Shown here: positions 54,984-64,000 of the stretch, piece after piece
How positions within the stretch are numbered: the first letter of the stretch is position 1
Layout of the letters: each line of letters opens with the position of its first letter
NCBI RefSeq assembly: GCF_000300275.1
Contig: NZ_AMRN01000001.1
Coordinates: 310,001-374,000, forward strand
DNA: 64,000 bases
Origin: Thalassospira profundimaris WP0211
Lineage (GTDB): Bacteria; Pseudomonadota; Alphaproteobacteria; Rhodospirillales; Thalassospiraceae
Direction: 5' to 3'
Translations under genes and position numbers: made by a program
Notes under the pieces: generated by a model
The model's database searches: none
The model's input: only the letters and a program-made list of their open reading frames with translations
What the model was told of the DNA's origin: nothing

Positions 54984-57307
54984 TGACCACCATTAAACAG
55001 GTCGCCGTTATTGGCGCCGGTGTTATGGGGGCGGGGATCGCTGCCCATATCGCCAACTCCGGGACACCTGTCCTGCTGCTTGATGTCGTGCCCGAAGGTG
55101 CGAAAAACCGTAATGCGGTTGCCGAGGGCGCGGTTGCCAAGATGCTGAAAACCGACCCGGCCCCGTTCATGTCCAAACGGGTCGCAAAGCTGATCACATG
55201 TGGCAATATCGAGGATGACCTTGATAAAATCGCCAAATGTGACTGGGTGATCGAGGCGGTCATTGAACGCCTTGATATCAAGCAGGACCTGTATCGCAAG
55301 ATTGATGCGGTCCGCGCCAAGGAGTCGGTGGTGTCGTCAAACACATCGACCATTCCGCTCGCAACCCTGATTGACGGGATGGACGAGAGCTTCGCACAGG
55401 ACTTCATCATTACCCACTTCTTCAATCCGCCGCGCTATATGCGCCTGCTGGAGCTGGTTGGATCGGGTGTCACCCGCGATGATGTGATTGATGCGGTTGC
55501 CGATTTTGCTGATCGCAAACTGGGCAAGACCTGTGTCATCTGTCATGACGAACCGGGCTTTATCGCCAACCGTCTGGGTGTCTACTGGATTCAGGCCGCC
55601 ATGGTTGAGGCCATGGACCGCAAACTGACGGTCGAAGAAGCCGACAGCGTCATTGGCCGTCCGTTTGGCATCCCCAAAACCGGCGTCTTTGGCCTGATGG
55701 ATCTGGTTGGTCTTGATCTGATGCCCCATGTGCAATCAAGCATGGCTGGACTCCTTGATAAATCCGATCCGTTCCATGCGATCTATCGCGAAAGCGAGTT
55801 GGTCAACAAACTGATTGCCGATGGCTATACCGGCCGCAAGGGCAAGGGTGGTTTCTATCGCCTGAACCGTGAAGGCGGTGAGAAGGTCAAGGAATCGGTT
55901 GATCTGCAAACCGGTGAGTTTGCCAAATCCGAAAAGGCCCGTTTGGGCAGTGTCCGCGCCGCTGGAAAAGACCCGCGCAAGATGATGGAAGCCTCTGACA
56001 AGGGTGGCCAATATGGCCGGGCTGTCATGGGCAAGACGCTGGCCTATGCGGCCTATATTGCCGAAGTCGCTGCAAATTCCATTGTCGATGTCGATGATGC
56101 GATGAAGCTTGGTTATGCTTGGAAAACCGGACCGTTTGAACTGATTGATGCCATTGGCGTCGATGCCCTGATTTCGATGCTCGAAGAAGACGGCGTTGAA
56201 GTTCCGGCATTGCTGAAAAAGGCCGCAGGCAAGTCGTTCTACGAGGTCGAAGACGGTGATCTTTATTACCTCGGCTTTGATGGCGAATATGCCAAGGTCA
56301 CCCGCCCGGATGGCGTCATCCTGCTTGAAGATATCAAACGCAAATCCGAACGGGTTGCCGGCAACCGCGCCGCATCGCTTTGGGATATCGGTGATGGCGT
56401 TGCCTGCCTTGAATTCCATACCAAGATGAATGCGCTTGATGCCGATGTGCTTGGCGCGATCAAGACATCGATCCGAACTGTCAAAAAGCAGTTCAAGGCG
56501 ATGGTTATCTATAACGAAGCAAGCAACTTCTCAGCCGGGGCAAACCTCGGTCTGGCACTGTTTGCCGCCAATATCGCCGCATGGCCGGAAATTGAAAACC
56601 TCGTTGAAACCGGTCAGGAAACCTACAAGGCGCTTAAATACTCGCCGTTCCCGGTCGTTGGCGCGCCAAGCGGCCTTGCCCTTGGTGGCGGGTGTGAAGT
56701 TCTGCTGCATTGTGATGCAGTTCAGGCGCACGGGGAAACCTATATCGGGCTTGTTGAGCCCGGTGTGGGTCTGATCCCGGCCTGGGGCGGATGTAAGGAA
56801 ATGATCCGTCGCTGGGCGGAAAATCCGAAGTTTGTCAAAGGCCCGATGGCTCCGAGTGCCAAGGCGTTTGAGATCATCTCGGTCGCGACCGTTGCCAAAT
56901 CGGCGATGGAGGCCAAGGAAAACCTGTTCTTCCGCGAAACTGACGGCATCACCATGAACCGCAACCGTTTGCTGGCCGATGCCAAGGAACGCGCACTGTC
57001 GATGGTTGATGGTTACGAAGCCCCAGAAGAATTCACCTATCGTCTGCCGGGCACAACCGCCCGGGTGGCCTTTGAAATGGCGGTCGATGGTTTCCATCGC
57101 CTTGGCAAGGCCACCGATTATGACCGCGTGGTCGCCGGTGAATTGGCAAAGGTTCTGGCCGGTGGCGATACAGACGTGACCGAGGAACTTTCCGAAGACG
57201 ACATTCTTGAACTGGAACGCGAAGGCTTCATGCGTCTGGTCCGTAATGAAGGCACCATGGCCCGGGTTGAGCATATGCTGCTGACCGGCAAGCCGCTGCG
57301 CAACTGA
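54983..57307 (+). CDS. fadB: Fatty-acid oxidation complex alpha subunit (3-hydroxyacyl-CoA dehydrogenase / enoyl-CoA hydratase)
   Basis: Two-domain enzyme of 774 residues with the dehydrogenase first and the hydratase last, the reverse of E. coli FadB but usual in many alphaproteobacteria. The NAD motif VIGAGVMGAGIAAHIANSG is at ~9-27, SSNTSTIPL and HFFNPPRYMRLLELV follow. The hydratase fold starts near 470, with ASNFSAGANLGLALFAAN and LGGGCEVLLHCDAVQAHGET. The start is the ATG at 54983 overlapping the thiolase stop. It is downstream of fadA. Confidence 0.95.
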   Translation: MTTIKQVAVIGAGVMGAGIAAHIANSGTPVLLLDVVPEGAKNRNAVAEGAVAKMLKTDPAPFMSKRVAKLITCGNIEDDLDKIAKCDWVIEAVIERLDIKQDLYRKIDAVRAKESVVSSNTSTIPLATLIDGMDESFAQDFIITHFFNPPRYMRLLELVGSGVTRDDVIDAVADFADRKLGKTCVICHDEPGFIANRLGVYWIQAAMVEAMDRKLTVEEADSVIGRPFGIPKTGVFGLMDLVGLDLMPHVQSSMAGLLDKSDPFHAIYRESELVNKLIADGYTGRKGKGGFYRLNREGGEKVKESVDLQTGEFAKSEKARLGSVRAAGKDPRKMMEASDKGGQYGRAVMGKTLAYAAYIAEVAANSIVDVDDAMKLGYAWKTGPFELIDAIGVDALISMLEEDGVEVPALLKKAAGKSFYEVEDGDLYYLGFDGEYAKVTRPDGVILLEDIKRKSERVAGNRAASLWDIGDGVACLEFHTKMNALDADVLGAIKTSIRTVKKQFKAMVIYNEASNFSAGANLGLALFAANIAAWPEIENLVETGQETYKALKYSPFPVVGAPSGLALGGGCEVLLHCDAVQAHGETYIGLVEPGVGLIPAWGGCKEMIRRWAENPKFVKGPMAPSAKAFEIISVATVAKSAMEAKENLFFRETDGITMNRNRLLADAKERALSMVDGYEAPEEFTYRLPGTTARVAFEMAVDGFHRLGKATDYDRVVAGELAKVLAGGDTDVTEELSEDDILELEREGFMRLVRNEGTMARVEHMLLTGKPLRN

Positions 57308-57329
57308 CCGGTCCGGGAGGAAAAGTAAA

Positions 57330-59114
57330 ATGGCTGAATATAAAGCACCCCTGCGCGACATGCGCTTCGTCCTGACCGAGCTGTTTGATTTCAACGATAT
57401 CAATCAGATGCCCGGTTGCGAGGATTTTACCCCCGATGTGGTCGATGCGGTTCTCGAAGAGGCCGCGAAAGTCTGCGAAGAAGTCCTGTTCCCGATCAAC
57501 CGGTCGGGCGACGAGGAAGGCTGTAGTTGGGATGACGGCGTCGTCACAACCCCCAAGGGCTTCAAGGAAGCTTATCAGACCTTCGCCGAAGGTGGCTGGA
57601 CCGGGATTGCCTGTGACCCGAAATATGGCGGTCAGGGCGCGCCGAAATCCATCAATGCCCTGGTCGAGGAAATGATTTGTTCGACCAACCTGTCCTTTGG
57701 CATGTATCCGGGTCTGTCCTTTGGCGCCTATGCCGCCCTTCACAGCCACGCAGCGGACGAACTCAAGGACAAATTTCTGCCTAAGATGGTCGATGGCACC
57801 TGGTCGGGGACCATGTGCCTGACCGAGCCGCATTGCGGTACCGATCTTGGCATCATCAAGACCAAGGCAGAGCCGCTTAACGACGGGTCCTATGCGATTT
57901 CCGGTACCAAGATCTTTATCTCGGCCGGGGAACATGACCTGACGGAAAACATCATCCACCTGGTTCTGGCCAAACTGCCTGACGCCCCAAGCGGCACCAA
58001 GGGCATTTCGCTTTTCCTTGTGCCAAAATTCATGGTCGGTGATGACGGATCACTTGGTAATCGCAACGCGGTCAAATGCGGTTCCATCGAACACAAGATG
58101 GGCATCAAGGCATCTTCGACCTGCGTCATGAACTTTGATGGCGCGGTTGGTTATCTGGTTGGTGAACCCCATCAGGGCATGCCCGCCATGTTCACCATGA
58201 TGAACCAGGAACGCCTTTCGGTTGGCATTCAGGGTCTTGGCCTCGGCGAAGCCGCCTATCAGGGCGCACGTGCCTATGCCAAGGATCGCCTGCAGGGCCG
58301 TGCCCTGACCGGTGCGAAATCCCCGAACCAACCAGCGGATTCCATCATCGTTCATCCCGATGTGCGGCGCATGCTCCTGACCGCCAAGGCGACCAATGAA
58401 GGCTGCCGGGCGATGGGCATGTGGGTGGCACGCGCACTTGATACCGCCAAACACCACGAAGATCCGGTCAAACGCGAAGAGGCTGACGAGTTCGTTCAAC
58501 TGATGACCCCGATCGTCAAGGCGCTGTTCACTGACTGGGGCTTTGATAACACCAACCTTGGTGTTCAGGTCTTTGGCGGGCACGGCTATATCCGTGAATG
58601 GGGTATGGAACAATATGTTCGTGATGCCCGTATCGCCCAGATTTACGAAGGCACCAACGGCATTCAGGCTCTTGACCTTGTCGGGCGAAAAATGCCGAGC
58701 AAAGCCGGTCGTTATCTGCGTCGCTTCTTCCATCCCGTGCAGGAATATATCGAAGCCAATGTTTCGAATGGCGACCTTGGCGAATATGTTCAGCCGCTGG
58801 CGAAAGCCTTCATGCGCCTGCAACAGGCCACCGGTGAACTGGCCCAGCGGGGCATGAAAAACCCCGATGAGGCCGGCGCTGCCGCCACCGAATTCCTGCG
58901 TCTGTTTGGTCTGGTTGCTGTCGGCTTCATGTGGGCCCGGATGGCGGAAATCGCACTCGCCAAACAGGGTGATGACGAAGACGGGTTCTATAAGGGCAAG
59001 CTGATCACGGCCAAGTTCTATATGGAACGTGTGCTTCCGCAATCAGGTGCCCTGTTCAGCCAGATCATGTCGGGATCTTCGACCATGATGGCGCTTGACG
59101 AGGAGCTGTTCTGA
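57330..59114 (+). CDS. Acyl-CoA dehydrogenase
   Basis: FAD enzyme for the first beta-oxidation step, 594 residues, the long form with a C-terminal extension (~460-594) beyond the usual ~380-residue core. Seen are MCLTEPHCGTDLGIIKTKAEP, FISAGEHDLTENI, MMNQERLSVGIQGLGLGE, and the active-site region RIAQIYEGTNGIQALDLVGR. GGGAGGAAAAG precedes the ATG. It is 22 nt after fadB, in the same transcript. Chain-length preference is not evident. Confidence 0.94.
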   Translation: MAEYKAPLRDMRFVLTELFDFNDINQMPGCEDFTPDVVDAVLEEAAKVCEEVLFPINRSGDEEGCSWDDGVVTTPKGFKEAYQTFAEGGWTGIACDPKYGGQGAPKSINALVEEMICSTNLSFGMYPGLSFGAYAALHSHAADELKDKFLPKMVDGTWSGTMCLTEPHCGTDLGIIKTKAEPLNDGSYAISGTKIFISAGEHDLTENIIHLVLAKLPDAPSGTKGISLFLVPKFMVGDDGSLGNRNAVKCGSIEHKMGIKASSTCVMNFDGAVGYLVGEPHQGMPAMFTMMNQERLSVGIQGLGLGEAAYQGARAYAKDRLQGRALTGAKSPNQPADSIIVHPDVRRMLLTAKATNEGCRAMGMWVARALDTAKHHEDPVKREEADEFVQLMTPIVKALFTDWGFDNTNLGVQVFGGHGYIREWGMEQYVRDARIAQIYEGTNGIQALDLVGRKMPSKAGRYLRRFFHPVQEYIEANVSNGDLGEYVQPLAKAFMRLQQATGELAQRGMKNPDEAGAAATEFLRLFGLVAVGFMWARMAEIALAKQGDDEDGFYKGKLITAKFYMERVLPQSGALFSQIMSGSSTMMALDEELF

Positions 59115-59169
59115 TCATGGCTGTGGGCCGCATGCATAAAGACCTGTCACCCGGATACGGAGCCATGTC

Positions 59170-59700
59170 GTGAACCTGATTTTCCGACTGATCCGTGTGG
59201 TGATCCTGTCCTTGTTGCGGCCCCGCCTGCACCCGCTTGATCCATCATCCCTGCATTTCCGGGCATGGCCGCTGGATATTGATATCAATGTGCATATGAC
59301 CAATTCACGCTATTTCGCGCTGATGGATCTGGGCCGAACCGAACTGATCATGCGCAATGGCATTGCCAAGCAGATGCTGAAACGCAATTGGCAGCCGGTG
59401 GTGTCCGGATCGACCATGCGGTTCAAACGCGCGATCAAACCGTTTCAAAAATTCGCACTCGAAACGCAGGCTTTGTATTGGGATGAAAAGGGCTTCTATC
59501 TCGAGCAACGCTTTGTGGCCAAAGGAAAGACGCTGGCCCTTGGCGTCGTAAAGGCGGTTTTCGTTGGCCCGGATGGCATTGTTGCGCCTGAGGAAGTCTG
59601 TCGGATGGTCGGCGCAGATGAGACGTCGCCATCCATGCCCGACTGGCTTTCTGGGTGGCCCGATATGGAAACCGCAATCGAAGCGCGACTGGCGATTTAA
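59170..59700 (+). CDS. Hotdog-fold acyl-CoA thioesterase
   Basis: A 4-hydroxybenzoyl-CoA thioesterase-like protein of 176 residues, close to the THEM6/Them4 acyl-CoA thioesterases. An N-terminal hydrophobic segment (MNLIFRLIRVVILSLL) may anchor it to the membrane. The motif DINVHMTNSRYFALMDLGR carries the candidate catalytic Asp at 38-40. The start is GTG at 59170, with GGAG upstream; the ATG at 59165 ends after two codons. It lies between the acyl-CoA dehydrogenase and enoyl-CoA hydratase genes. Confidence 0.85.
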   Translation: MNLIFRLIRVVILSLLRPRLHPLDPSSLHFRAWPLDIDINVHMTNSRYFALMDLGRTELIMRNGIAKQMLKRNWQPVVSGSTMRFKRAIKPFQKFALETQALYWDEKGFYLEQRFVAKGKTLALGVVKAVFVGPDGIVAPEEVCRMVGADETSPSMPDWLSGWPDMETAIEARLAI

Positions 59701-59765
59701 CACACACACGAAAAAACCGGAAAACCGGGAGAATTGCGGAAAAACACCGCGCAGGAGGAAACATC

Positions 59766-60572
59766 ATGGCATCCGATGACGCCGTATTGCTCAACATCAC
59801 TGATGCGGTCGCAACGATTACGCTGAATCGCCCGGACCGCATGAATGCACTGGATCAGGCTATGGTCGCAGGCCTGGCCGCAGCATTGGACAAGATCGAT
59901 GCAAACCTTCCCGATATCGGAGCTGTCATCATCGAAGGATCGGGCGGCACTTTCATGGCCGGCGGCGATGTGAAGTTCTTCCATCAGGTATCAAAAGGCC
60001 CGGTCGAAGACGCCCGCTCCTCAATCGAAGCATTGATTGATCGGGTTCACGAAATTGTTTTACGCATCAATGCCCTGCCCCGCCCGGTGATCGCCAAGCT
60101 TGAAGGCGCGGTTGCCGGATTTGGCATTAGTCTGATGAATGCCTGCGACCTTGCAATCGCGGCTGAGGAAACCGTTTTCACCCTTGCCTATATCCATATC
60201 GGCACCTCGCCCGATGGTGGTGCAACCCATTCGCTGACCCGGTTGGTCGGGATGAAAAAGGCGAAGGAAATCGCCCTGCTTGGTGATCGTTTCGGGGCCG
60301 ATGAAGCCCATGATTGCGGCCTGATCAATAAGGTCGTCCCGGCTGATCTGCTGGCATCCGCAACCGCAAAATACGCCACTCGCCTGGCTACTGGCCCGCG
60401 TGATGCGATTGCCCGCACCAAAGCGTTGCTGAACGCTGCCCCAGAGGCCGATCTGCAAACACAGTTGAAGGCCGAGGCCAAATCATTCGCTGATTGCGCC
60501 ACGAGTGCCGATTTCCGCGAAGGCGTCACTGCTTTTGTGGAAAAACGCACGCCGCGTTTTGGCAAATCATAA
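59766..60572 (+). CDS. Enoyl-CoA hydratase/isomerase
   Basis: A crotonase-fold protein of 268 residues. Oxyanion segments are GTFMAGGDVKFFHQ and AGFGISLMNACDLAIAAEETVF, followed by HIGTSPDGGATHSLTRLVG. The single-domain form probably handles substrates not taken by FadB. CAGGAGGAAACATC gives the start at 59766. It lies before the SDR gene. Confidence 0.93.
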   Translation: MASDDAVLLNITDAVATITLNRPDRMNALDQAMVAGLAAALDKIDANLPDIGAVIIEGSGGTFMAGGDVKFFHQVSKGPVEDARSSIEALIDRVHEIVLRINALPRPVIAKLEGAVAGFGISLMNACDLAIAAEETVFTLAYIHIGTSPDGGATHSLTRLVGMKKAKEIALLGDRFGADEAHDCGLINKVVPADLLASATAKYATRLATGPRDAIARTKALLNAAPEADLQTQLKAEAKSFADCATSADFREGVTAFVEKRTPRFGKS

Positions 60573-60594
60573 GAAGAATTCAGGGAAGAATTTG

Positions 60595-61488
60595 ATGACG
60601 AGTCTTAAAGGCAAAACACTGTTCATTACCGGCGCATCGCGCGGCATCGGAAAAGAAATTGCCCTGCGTGCAGCGCGCGATGGCGCAAATGTTGCGATCA
60701 TTGCCAAAACCGATGAACCGCACCCCAAGCTGCCCGGCACCATCCACAGTGCAGCCGCCGAGATCGAGGAAGTTGGCGGCAAGGCACTGGCCCTTAAGAC
60801 CGATATTCGCGATGAAGACCAGATTGCCGAGGCTGTTGCAAAGACCGTCAAAACCTTTGGCGGGATCGACATCCTGATCAACAATGCCAGCGCGATCAAT
60901 CTGACCCCGACCCTTCAAACACCGATGAAGCGGTTTGATCTGATGCATCAGGTCAATACGCGTGCGAGCTTTGCCTGTGCCCAGGCCGGCCTGCCGCATC
61001 TTCTGAAATCGGACAACCCACATATCCTGACCATGTCACCACCGCCCAACCTGTCCCCGCAGTGGTTTGCCAATCACACCGCCTATACGATTTCGAAATA
61101 CGGCATGAGCCTGATCACGCTTGGTCTGGCCGCCGAGTTTGCCGATGAAGGGGTGGCCGTCAATTCGCTTTGGCCGGTCACGGTGATTGAGACCGCGGCA
61201 CTAAACATGATCCCGGGTCTTGAGCAGGGCCGAGCACGCACACCGCAAATTCTGGCCGATGCGGCACATGCGATCCTGACCGCGCCATCGCGCGAAATTA
61301 CCGGGGGCTTCTTTACCGATGAAAGCGTGCTTGAGGCCATCGGTGTCACCGATTTCGAACAATACAACCTGACACCGGGCAAGCCGCCCTATCCGGACTT
61401 CTTCCTGGAGCTTGATCGCAACGGCAAGAACGACCCGCAGGTTGCAAAACTGCTTACGAAACTGGGCCGCTTTCACAAAGCAGCCTGA
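60595..61488 (+). CDS. Short-chain dehydrogenase (HSDL2-like SDR)
   Basis: NAD(P)-dependent SDR of 297 residues, like human HSDL2 without its SCP2 tail. Cofactor motif TGASRGIG (12-19), NNAS (~97), catalytic S148 (LTMS), Y164 and K168 (TAYTISKYGMS). HSDL2 proteins carry an SCP2 domain; here the SCP2 protein is separate at the other end of the region. Function in lipid metabolism is inferred from the neighbours. Start chosen at the ATG with GGGAAG upstream (60595). Confidence 0.92.
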   Translation: MTSLKGKTLFITGASRGIGKEIALRAARDGANVAIIAKTDEPHPKLPGTIHSAAAEIEEVGGKALALKTDIRDEDQIAEAVAKTVKTFGGIDILINNASAINLTPTLQTPMKRFDLMHQVNTRASFACAQAGLPHLLKSDNPHILTMSPPPNLSPQWFANHTAYTISKYGMSLITLGLAAEFADEGVAVNSLWPVTVIETAALNMIPGLEQGRARTPQILADAAHAILTAPSREITGGFFTDESVLEAIGVTDFEQYNLTPGKPPYPDFFLELDRNGKNDPQVAKLLTKLGRFHKAA

Positions 61489-61489
61489 C

Positions 61490-61594
61490 CGTCATGGCGC
61501 CGGGGAAGTGTGTGCCTCGGCGTCTCGTAGGGGCCTGATTTTACCGCTGTGGATGATCTGCACTGGAAATCGGGCTCTCTCGCCCGCTGAACTA
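61490..61594 (+). ncRNA. Candidate structured RNA / 3' UTR
   Basis: No ORF of note. CGCCGGGG / CCTCGGCG (near 61499-61522, one G-U pair), GATTT / AAATC (about 61540-61572) and CGGGC / GCCCG (61571-61585) form successive hairpins ahead of a strong terminator. It could be a small RNA processed from, or separate from, the SDR transcript. Confidence 0.3.
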
Positions 61595-61623
61595 AACCCG
61601 CCCTTTGTGGCGGGTTCTTTTTT
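61595..61623 (+). terminator. Terminator of the beta-oxidation operon
   Basis: AACCCGCC (61595-61602) and GGCGGGTT (61609-61616), 6-nt loop, then CTTTTTTT. Confidence 0.92.
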
Positions 61624-61741
61624 GTGGCATGCGCACATAAAGGCACCGCCACGGGGAGAATGGCGGTGCCGCCTTCGCATTAAACGCTAGACGTTGAGGG
61701 ATATGATGAAAAAGCGTGAAGCGAAGGAGTGGTTATAAGCT

Positions 61742-62221
61742 TCAGGAAGCGCGGCGTTCCAGTGACTGACGCGGCATTTCACAAGCAACAAGACCTGGTG
61801 TCGGCAACATCATCTGTACCGAAAGTGCCATGCCAAGGTCGCGGTGATCGCGTTTGGCATCCAGGAAATGCTCCGACCAGATGCCGTCACGGTTGGCTGA
61901 CAGAAACGCACAACGCAGCATCGAAAAACGGCTTGATCCATGACAGTTATGCTCGCCCGTCACCTGTGCAAGCCAGCTGGCAATTGCATCATGGGCGGCC
62001 TGATCAAGGATGTCTTGCATGCTGGCCCGATCACTGGCTGCAATGCTGTCTTCGGCGAGCGCATCGCGAAGGGCGTTGATCATCCGCTGACTGGCCTGCG
62101 GAGAGTTGACACCGAATGAACGCAACCACGCACGTGCCGTGTCTTCGATCAAACGCGTCATCGCAGCCGATTCAAACGCGGCATAGGTGAAACCCTTTGA
62201 TGCAATGGTCATGTCAGTCAT
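61742..62221 (-). CDS. Hypothetical protein next to opgH
   Basis: A 159-residue protein I do not recognise. No signal peptide or membrane helix. The sequence is Ala- and Met-rich with predicted helices (ASQRMINALRDALAEDSIAASDRASMQDILDQAAHDAI) and two Cys at LRCAF and EHNCHGS. Start chosen at MTDMTIASK (62219-62221), which has GGAGG upstream. It lies on the opgH strand after it; the two could share a transcript, but a palindrome lies between. Confidence 0.6.
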   Translation of the reverse strand: MTDMTIASKGFTYAAFESAAMTRLIEDTARAWLRSFGVNSPQASQRMINALRDALAEDSIAASDRASMQDILDQAAHDAIASWLAQVTGEHNCHGSSRFSMLRCAFLSANRDGIWSEHFLDAKRDHRDLGMALSVQMMLPTPGLVACEMPRQSLERRAS

Positions 62222-62257
62222 TCGTCTGGCCCTCCGGGCGGTGAACAATCAGCGGGA

Positions 62258-62274
62258 CTTAACGCTTCGTTAAG
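62258..62274. promoter_or_regulatory. Perfect palindrome between opgH and the downstream gene
   Basis: CTTAACG-CTT-CGTTAAG, a 7-3-7 inverted repeat 37 bp upstream of the hypothetical protein. It has no T-run, so an operator is more likely than a terminator. Confidence 0.45.
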
Positions 62275-62358
62275 AATGAATATCGCTGAAAAAATGCGGG
62301 ATAATTTGCTCGAATCTGGGCGTTTTTGTGGCGTCGAGAATCTTTTGAAAACAAACCA

Positions 62359-64000
62359 CTAGCTTGCTGGTTTCGGACCTTCGGCCGTGATGTGATCCCG
62401 CCCTGCCATGATCTGATCAAGCGGCTTGACCGGCCAGGACAGAATCAGAAGCTTTTCATCGCGTGTCAGGCTTTCAACACCAAGCCGGGCAAGCTTTTCA
62501 TAGATGATCCCGATTTCGATCGCAGTACGCGCATCCGGCTTGCGCACCGGCAGCAAGGCCGAATGCAGTGCATTGGCGTAAGGATCTTCGATCAGGCGCA
62601 GCAACCCGTCTTTGACATCGTCATCACCACTTTCGGCATTGATCCGTGCCAACGCTCGAAGCTCTTCGGGGCTGTCATATTCTTCGGGGGTCACAAAAAG
62701 CTTCATCCGGCGCGCAGCCTTTCCGATGGCAAGGCTGCTGGAATAATGAGTCAGCCATGGCGACAGCACCAAACCGGCCAGAATGGGCGACAACCACCAG
62801 AAGAATGCCGTATCCACAAAGACGGCAATCGCGCCCCAGACGACACCGATCACGATAATGGTGCGATGTGTTTTAAGGGCGGCCTTGAACGGTACCCCGG
62901 CGTCGTCACGTTCCTGTGCGTCCCAGCCCACCTGATTACCAGTCAGGACCGAGAACACGAACTGGGAATGGAGCATCATCATGATCGGGGCCTGCAAGGC
63001 AGAATACAGGGTTTCAAGCAGGCCACTGGCCAATACCATTACCCCGCCATACTGTTTGCGGTCGCGGCCAAGACAGACCATCAGGATCGAGATGATCTTG
63101 GGCAGCACCAGCATGCCGATGGTAAAGATCAGCAACACCAGCATTTCAAACGACCGATCCACCGGCCATTGTGGAAACATGGTGAACTGACCGGGGAAGA
63201 AGCTATAGGTCAGCTGGGTGTTCTGAAGGGTCGCGATTGTCGAACTTAGCAACAGCAAAAGCCACAGCGGCGATGACACAAAGCTCATCACACCCATAAA
63301 GAAATGCAGACGGCTGAGCGGTTTAAAGCCCGGTGCGACCATCAGGCGCGCATGCTGCATGTTGCCCTGACACCAGCGCCGATCACGGATGGCAAAATCA
63401 ATCAGGTTGGGCGGCAATTCTTCCCAACTGCCTTCAAGCTGCGGGATCAGCCAGCACCGCCAGCCTGCCTTGCGCATAAAGGCGGCTTCAACGAAATCGT
63501 GACTGAGGATATGACCACCCATCGGCGGTTTACCCGACAGCACCGGCAGGCCACAGCATTCGATAAACGCCTTTGTGCGAATGATCGCGTTGTGGCCCCA
63601 ATAGTTCGAACTGCCCATGCACCAGAACGAAAGCCCTGCCGACATGGTCGGACCATGCACGCGCGAAATGAATTGCAGGATGCGGGCAAACAGGGTCTGG
63701 CGGCCGGTTGGCTGCGGCGGGCTTTGAATGATCCCGGCATCCGGGTTGTTTTCCATCAGATAGGCCATATTGACCATGGCCTCGCCCGACATGACGCTGT
63801 CGGCGTCAAAGACGATCATGTGATCGTAATTGGCGGCATAGGTCTCGCAGAATTCCTTGAGGTTACCGGACTTGCGTTCGGTGTTCTCTGCCCGGCGGCG
63901 AAAGAAAATCTTGCCGCGTGCATTCAGATCCGAGCAGGCCTTGGCCCACGCCATTTCCTCGGCAATCCAGATATCGGGATCGCGGGTATCAGACAGCACA
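62359..64000 (-). CDS. opgH: Glucan biosynthesis glucosyltransferase H, 5' part outside the window
   Basis: Inner-membrane GT2 enzyme making the beta-1,2 backbone of osmoregulated periplasmic glucans. The window holds the C-terminal ~546 residues and reads open to the right edge. The DxD (MIVFDADSVMSG), a later acidic motif (SHDFVEAAF) and RDRRWCQGN (the QxxRW-type acceptor motif) are in order, followed by several membrane helices. OpgG is not seen; it may lie outside. Confidence 0.95.
   Translation of the reverse strand, partial: VLSDTRDPDIWIAEEMAWAKACSDLNARGKIFFRRRAENTERKSGNLKEFCETYAANYDHMIVFDADSVMSGEAMVNMAYLMENNPDAGIIQSPPQPTGRQTLFARILQFISRVHGPTMSAGLSFWCMGSSNYWGHNAIIRTKAFIECCGLPVLSGKPPMGGHILSHDFVEAAFMRKAGWRCWLIPQLEGSWEELPPNLIDFAIRDRRWCQGNMQHARLMVAPGFKPLSRLHFFMGVMSFVSSPLWLLLLLSSTIATLQNTQLTYSFFPGQFTMFPQWPVDRSFEMLVLLIFTIGMLVLPKIISILMVCLGRDRKQYGGVMVLASGLLETLYSALQAPIMMMLHSQFVFSVLTGNQVGWDAQERDDAGVPFKAALKTHRTIIVIGVVWGAIAVFVDTAFFWWLSPILAGLVLSPWLTHYSSSLAIGKAARRMKLFVTPEEYDSPEELRALARINAESGDDDVKDGLLRLIEDPYANALHSALLPVRKPDARTAIEIGIIYEKLARLGVESLTRDEKLLILSWPVKPLDQIMAGRDHITAEGPKPAS

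Noticed and set aside
1-64000. CRISPR arrays, tRNA or rRNA genes, prophage or transposase genes
   Set aside because: Looked for on both strands and not found; no regularly spaced repeat, cloverleaf tRNA sequence or transposase motif seen.

Overview
This 64 kb window looks like chromosomal DNA of an alphaproteobacterium. The signs are the mid-50s GC content (estimated by eye), the hemC-hemD-Mic60-hemY block, an SDHAF4 homologue, a hemPRSTUV-type haem locus and the fused HAD/enoyl-CoA hydratase arrangement of the beta-oxidation enzyme. A marine Rhodospirillales such as Thalassospira is my best guess, but no marker gene settles it. Coding density is high. I found no tRNA, rRNA, CRISPR array, prophage or insertion sequence.

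Layout. 1-5.7 kb holds translation genes on the minus strand (infC, rpmI, rplT, pheS, pheT). infC is cut off from rpmI-rplT by a response regulator and a divergent AEC transporter. 5.9-9 kb has two glycosyltransferases and an alpha/beta hydrolase. 9-12.3 kb is a tsaD-gpsA-YciI-EVE-Rieske operon. 12.6-17.3 kb is hemC-hemD-Mic60-hemY. 17.3-24 kb has purH, a 2-oxoadipate dioxygenase/decarboxylase (hglS-like), a nucleotide-sugar dehydratase and a polyprenyl-phosphate sugar-phosphate transferase. 24.2-32.4 kb has rsmB, rpe, SDHAF4, tex, a TPP riboswitch with thiM-thiE, and sodB. 32.5-38.1 kb is a probable lysine/2-aminoadipate catabolic cluster (ALDH7, class III aminotransferase, FAD oxidase, divergent LysR). 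38.1-44.5 kb is the haem uptake locus hmuV-U-T-S-R plus a 55-residue HemP and a promoter with a Fur-like site. 44.6-49 kb has an MFS transporter, a LysE exporter, isoaspartyl dipeptidase and two glycine-zipper envelope proteins. 49.1-61.6 kb is a fatty-acid uptake and beta-oxidation region (SCP2, DUF6134-like, FadL, FadD, MerR regulator, thiolase, FadB-like, acyl-CoA dehydrogenase, thioesterase, enoyl-CoA hydratase, SDR). 61.7-64 kb has an unknown gene and opgH, which runs off the window.

Most notable signals. A 17-bp sequence around the palindrome ACGTTAACGT occurs identically three times, before the SCP2 gene, before fadD and before the MerR gene, and so defines a local fatty-acid regulon. 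infC appears to start at ATA with a well-placed Shine-Dalgarno, and its stop codon lies in the loop of its own terminator. The gap between the ALDH7 and aminotransferase genes holds a ~190-bp non-coding element with an 18-bp closing stem, internal hairpins and a second nested palindrome; it looks like an undescribed repeat or RNA element. A structured stretch with a terminator after the SDR gene is a small-RNA candidate. hglS sits 12 kb from the ALDH7/oxidase/LysR cluster, whereas these functions are neighbours in Pseudomonas putida.
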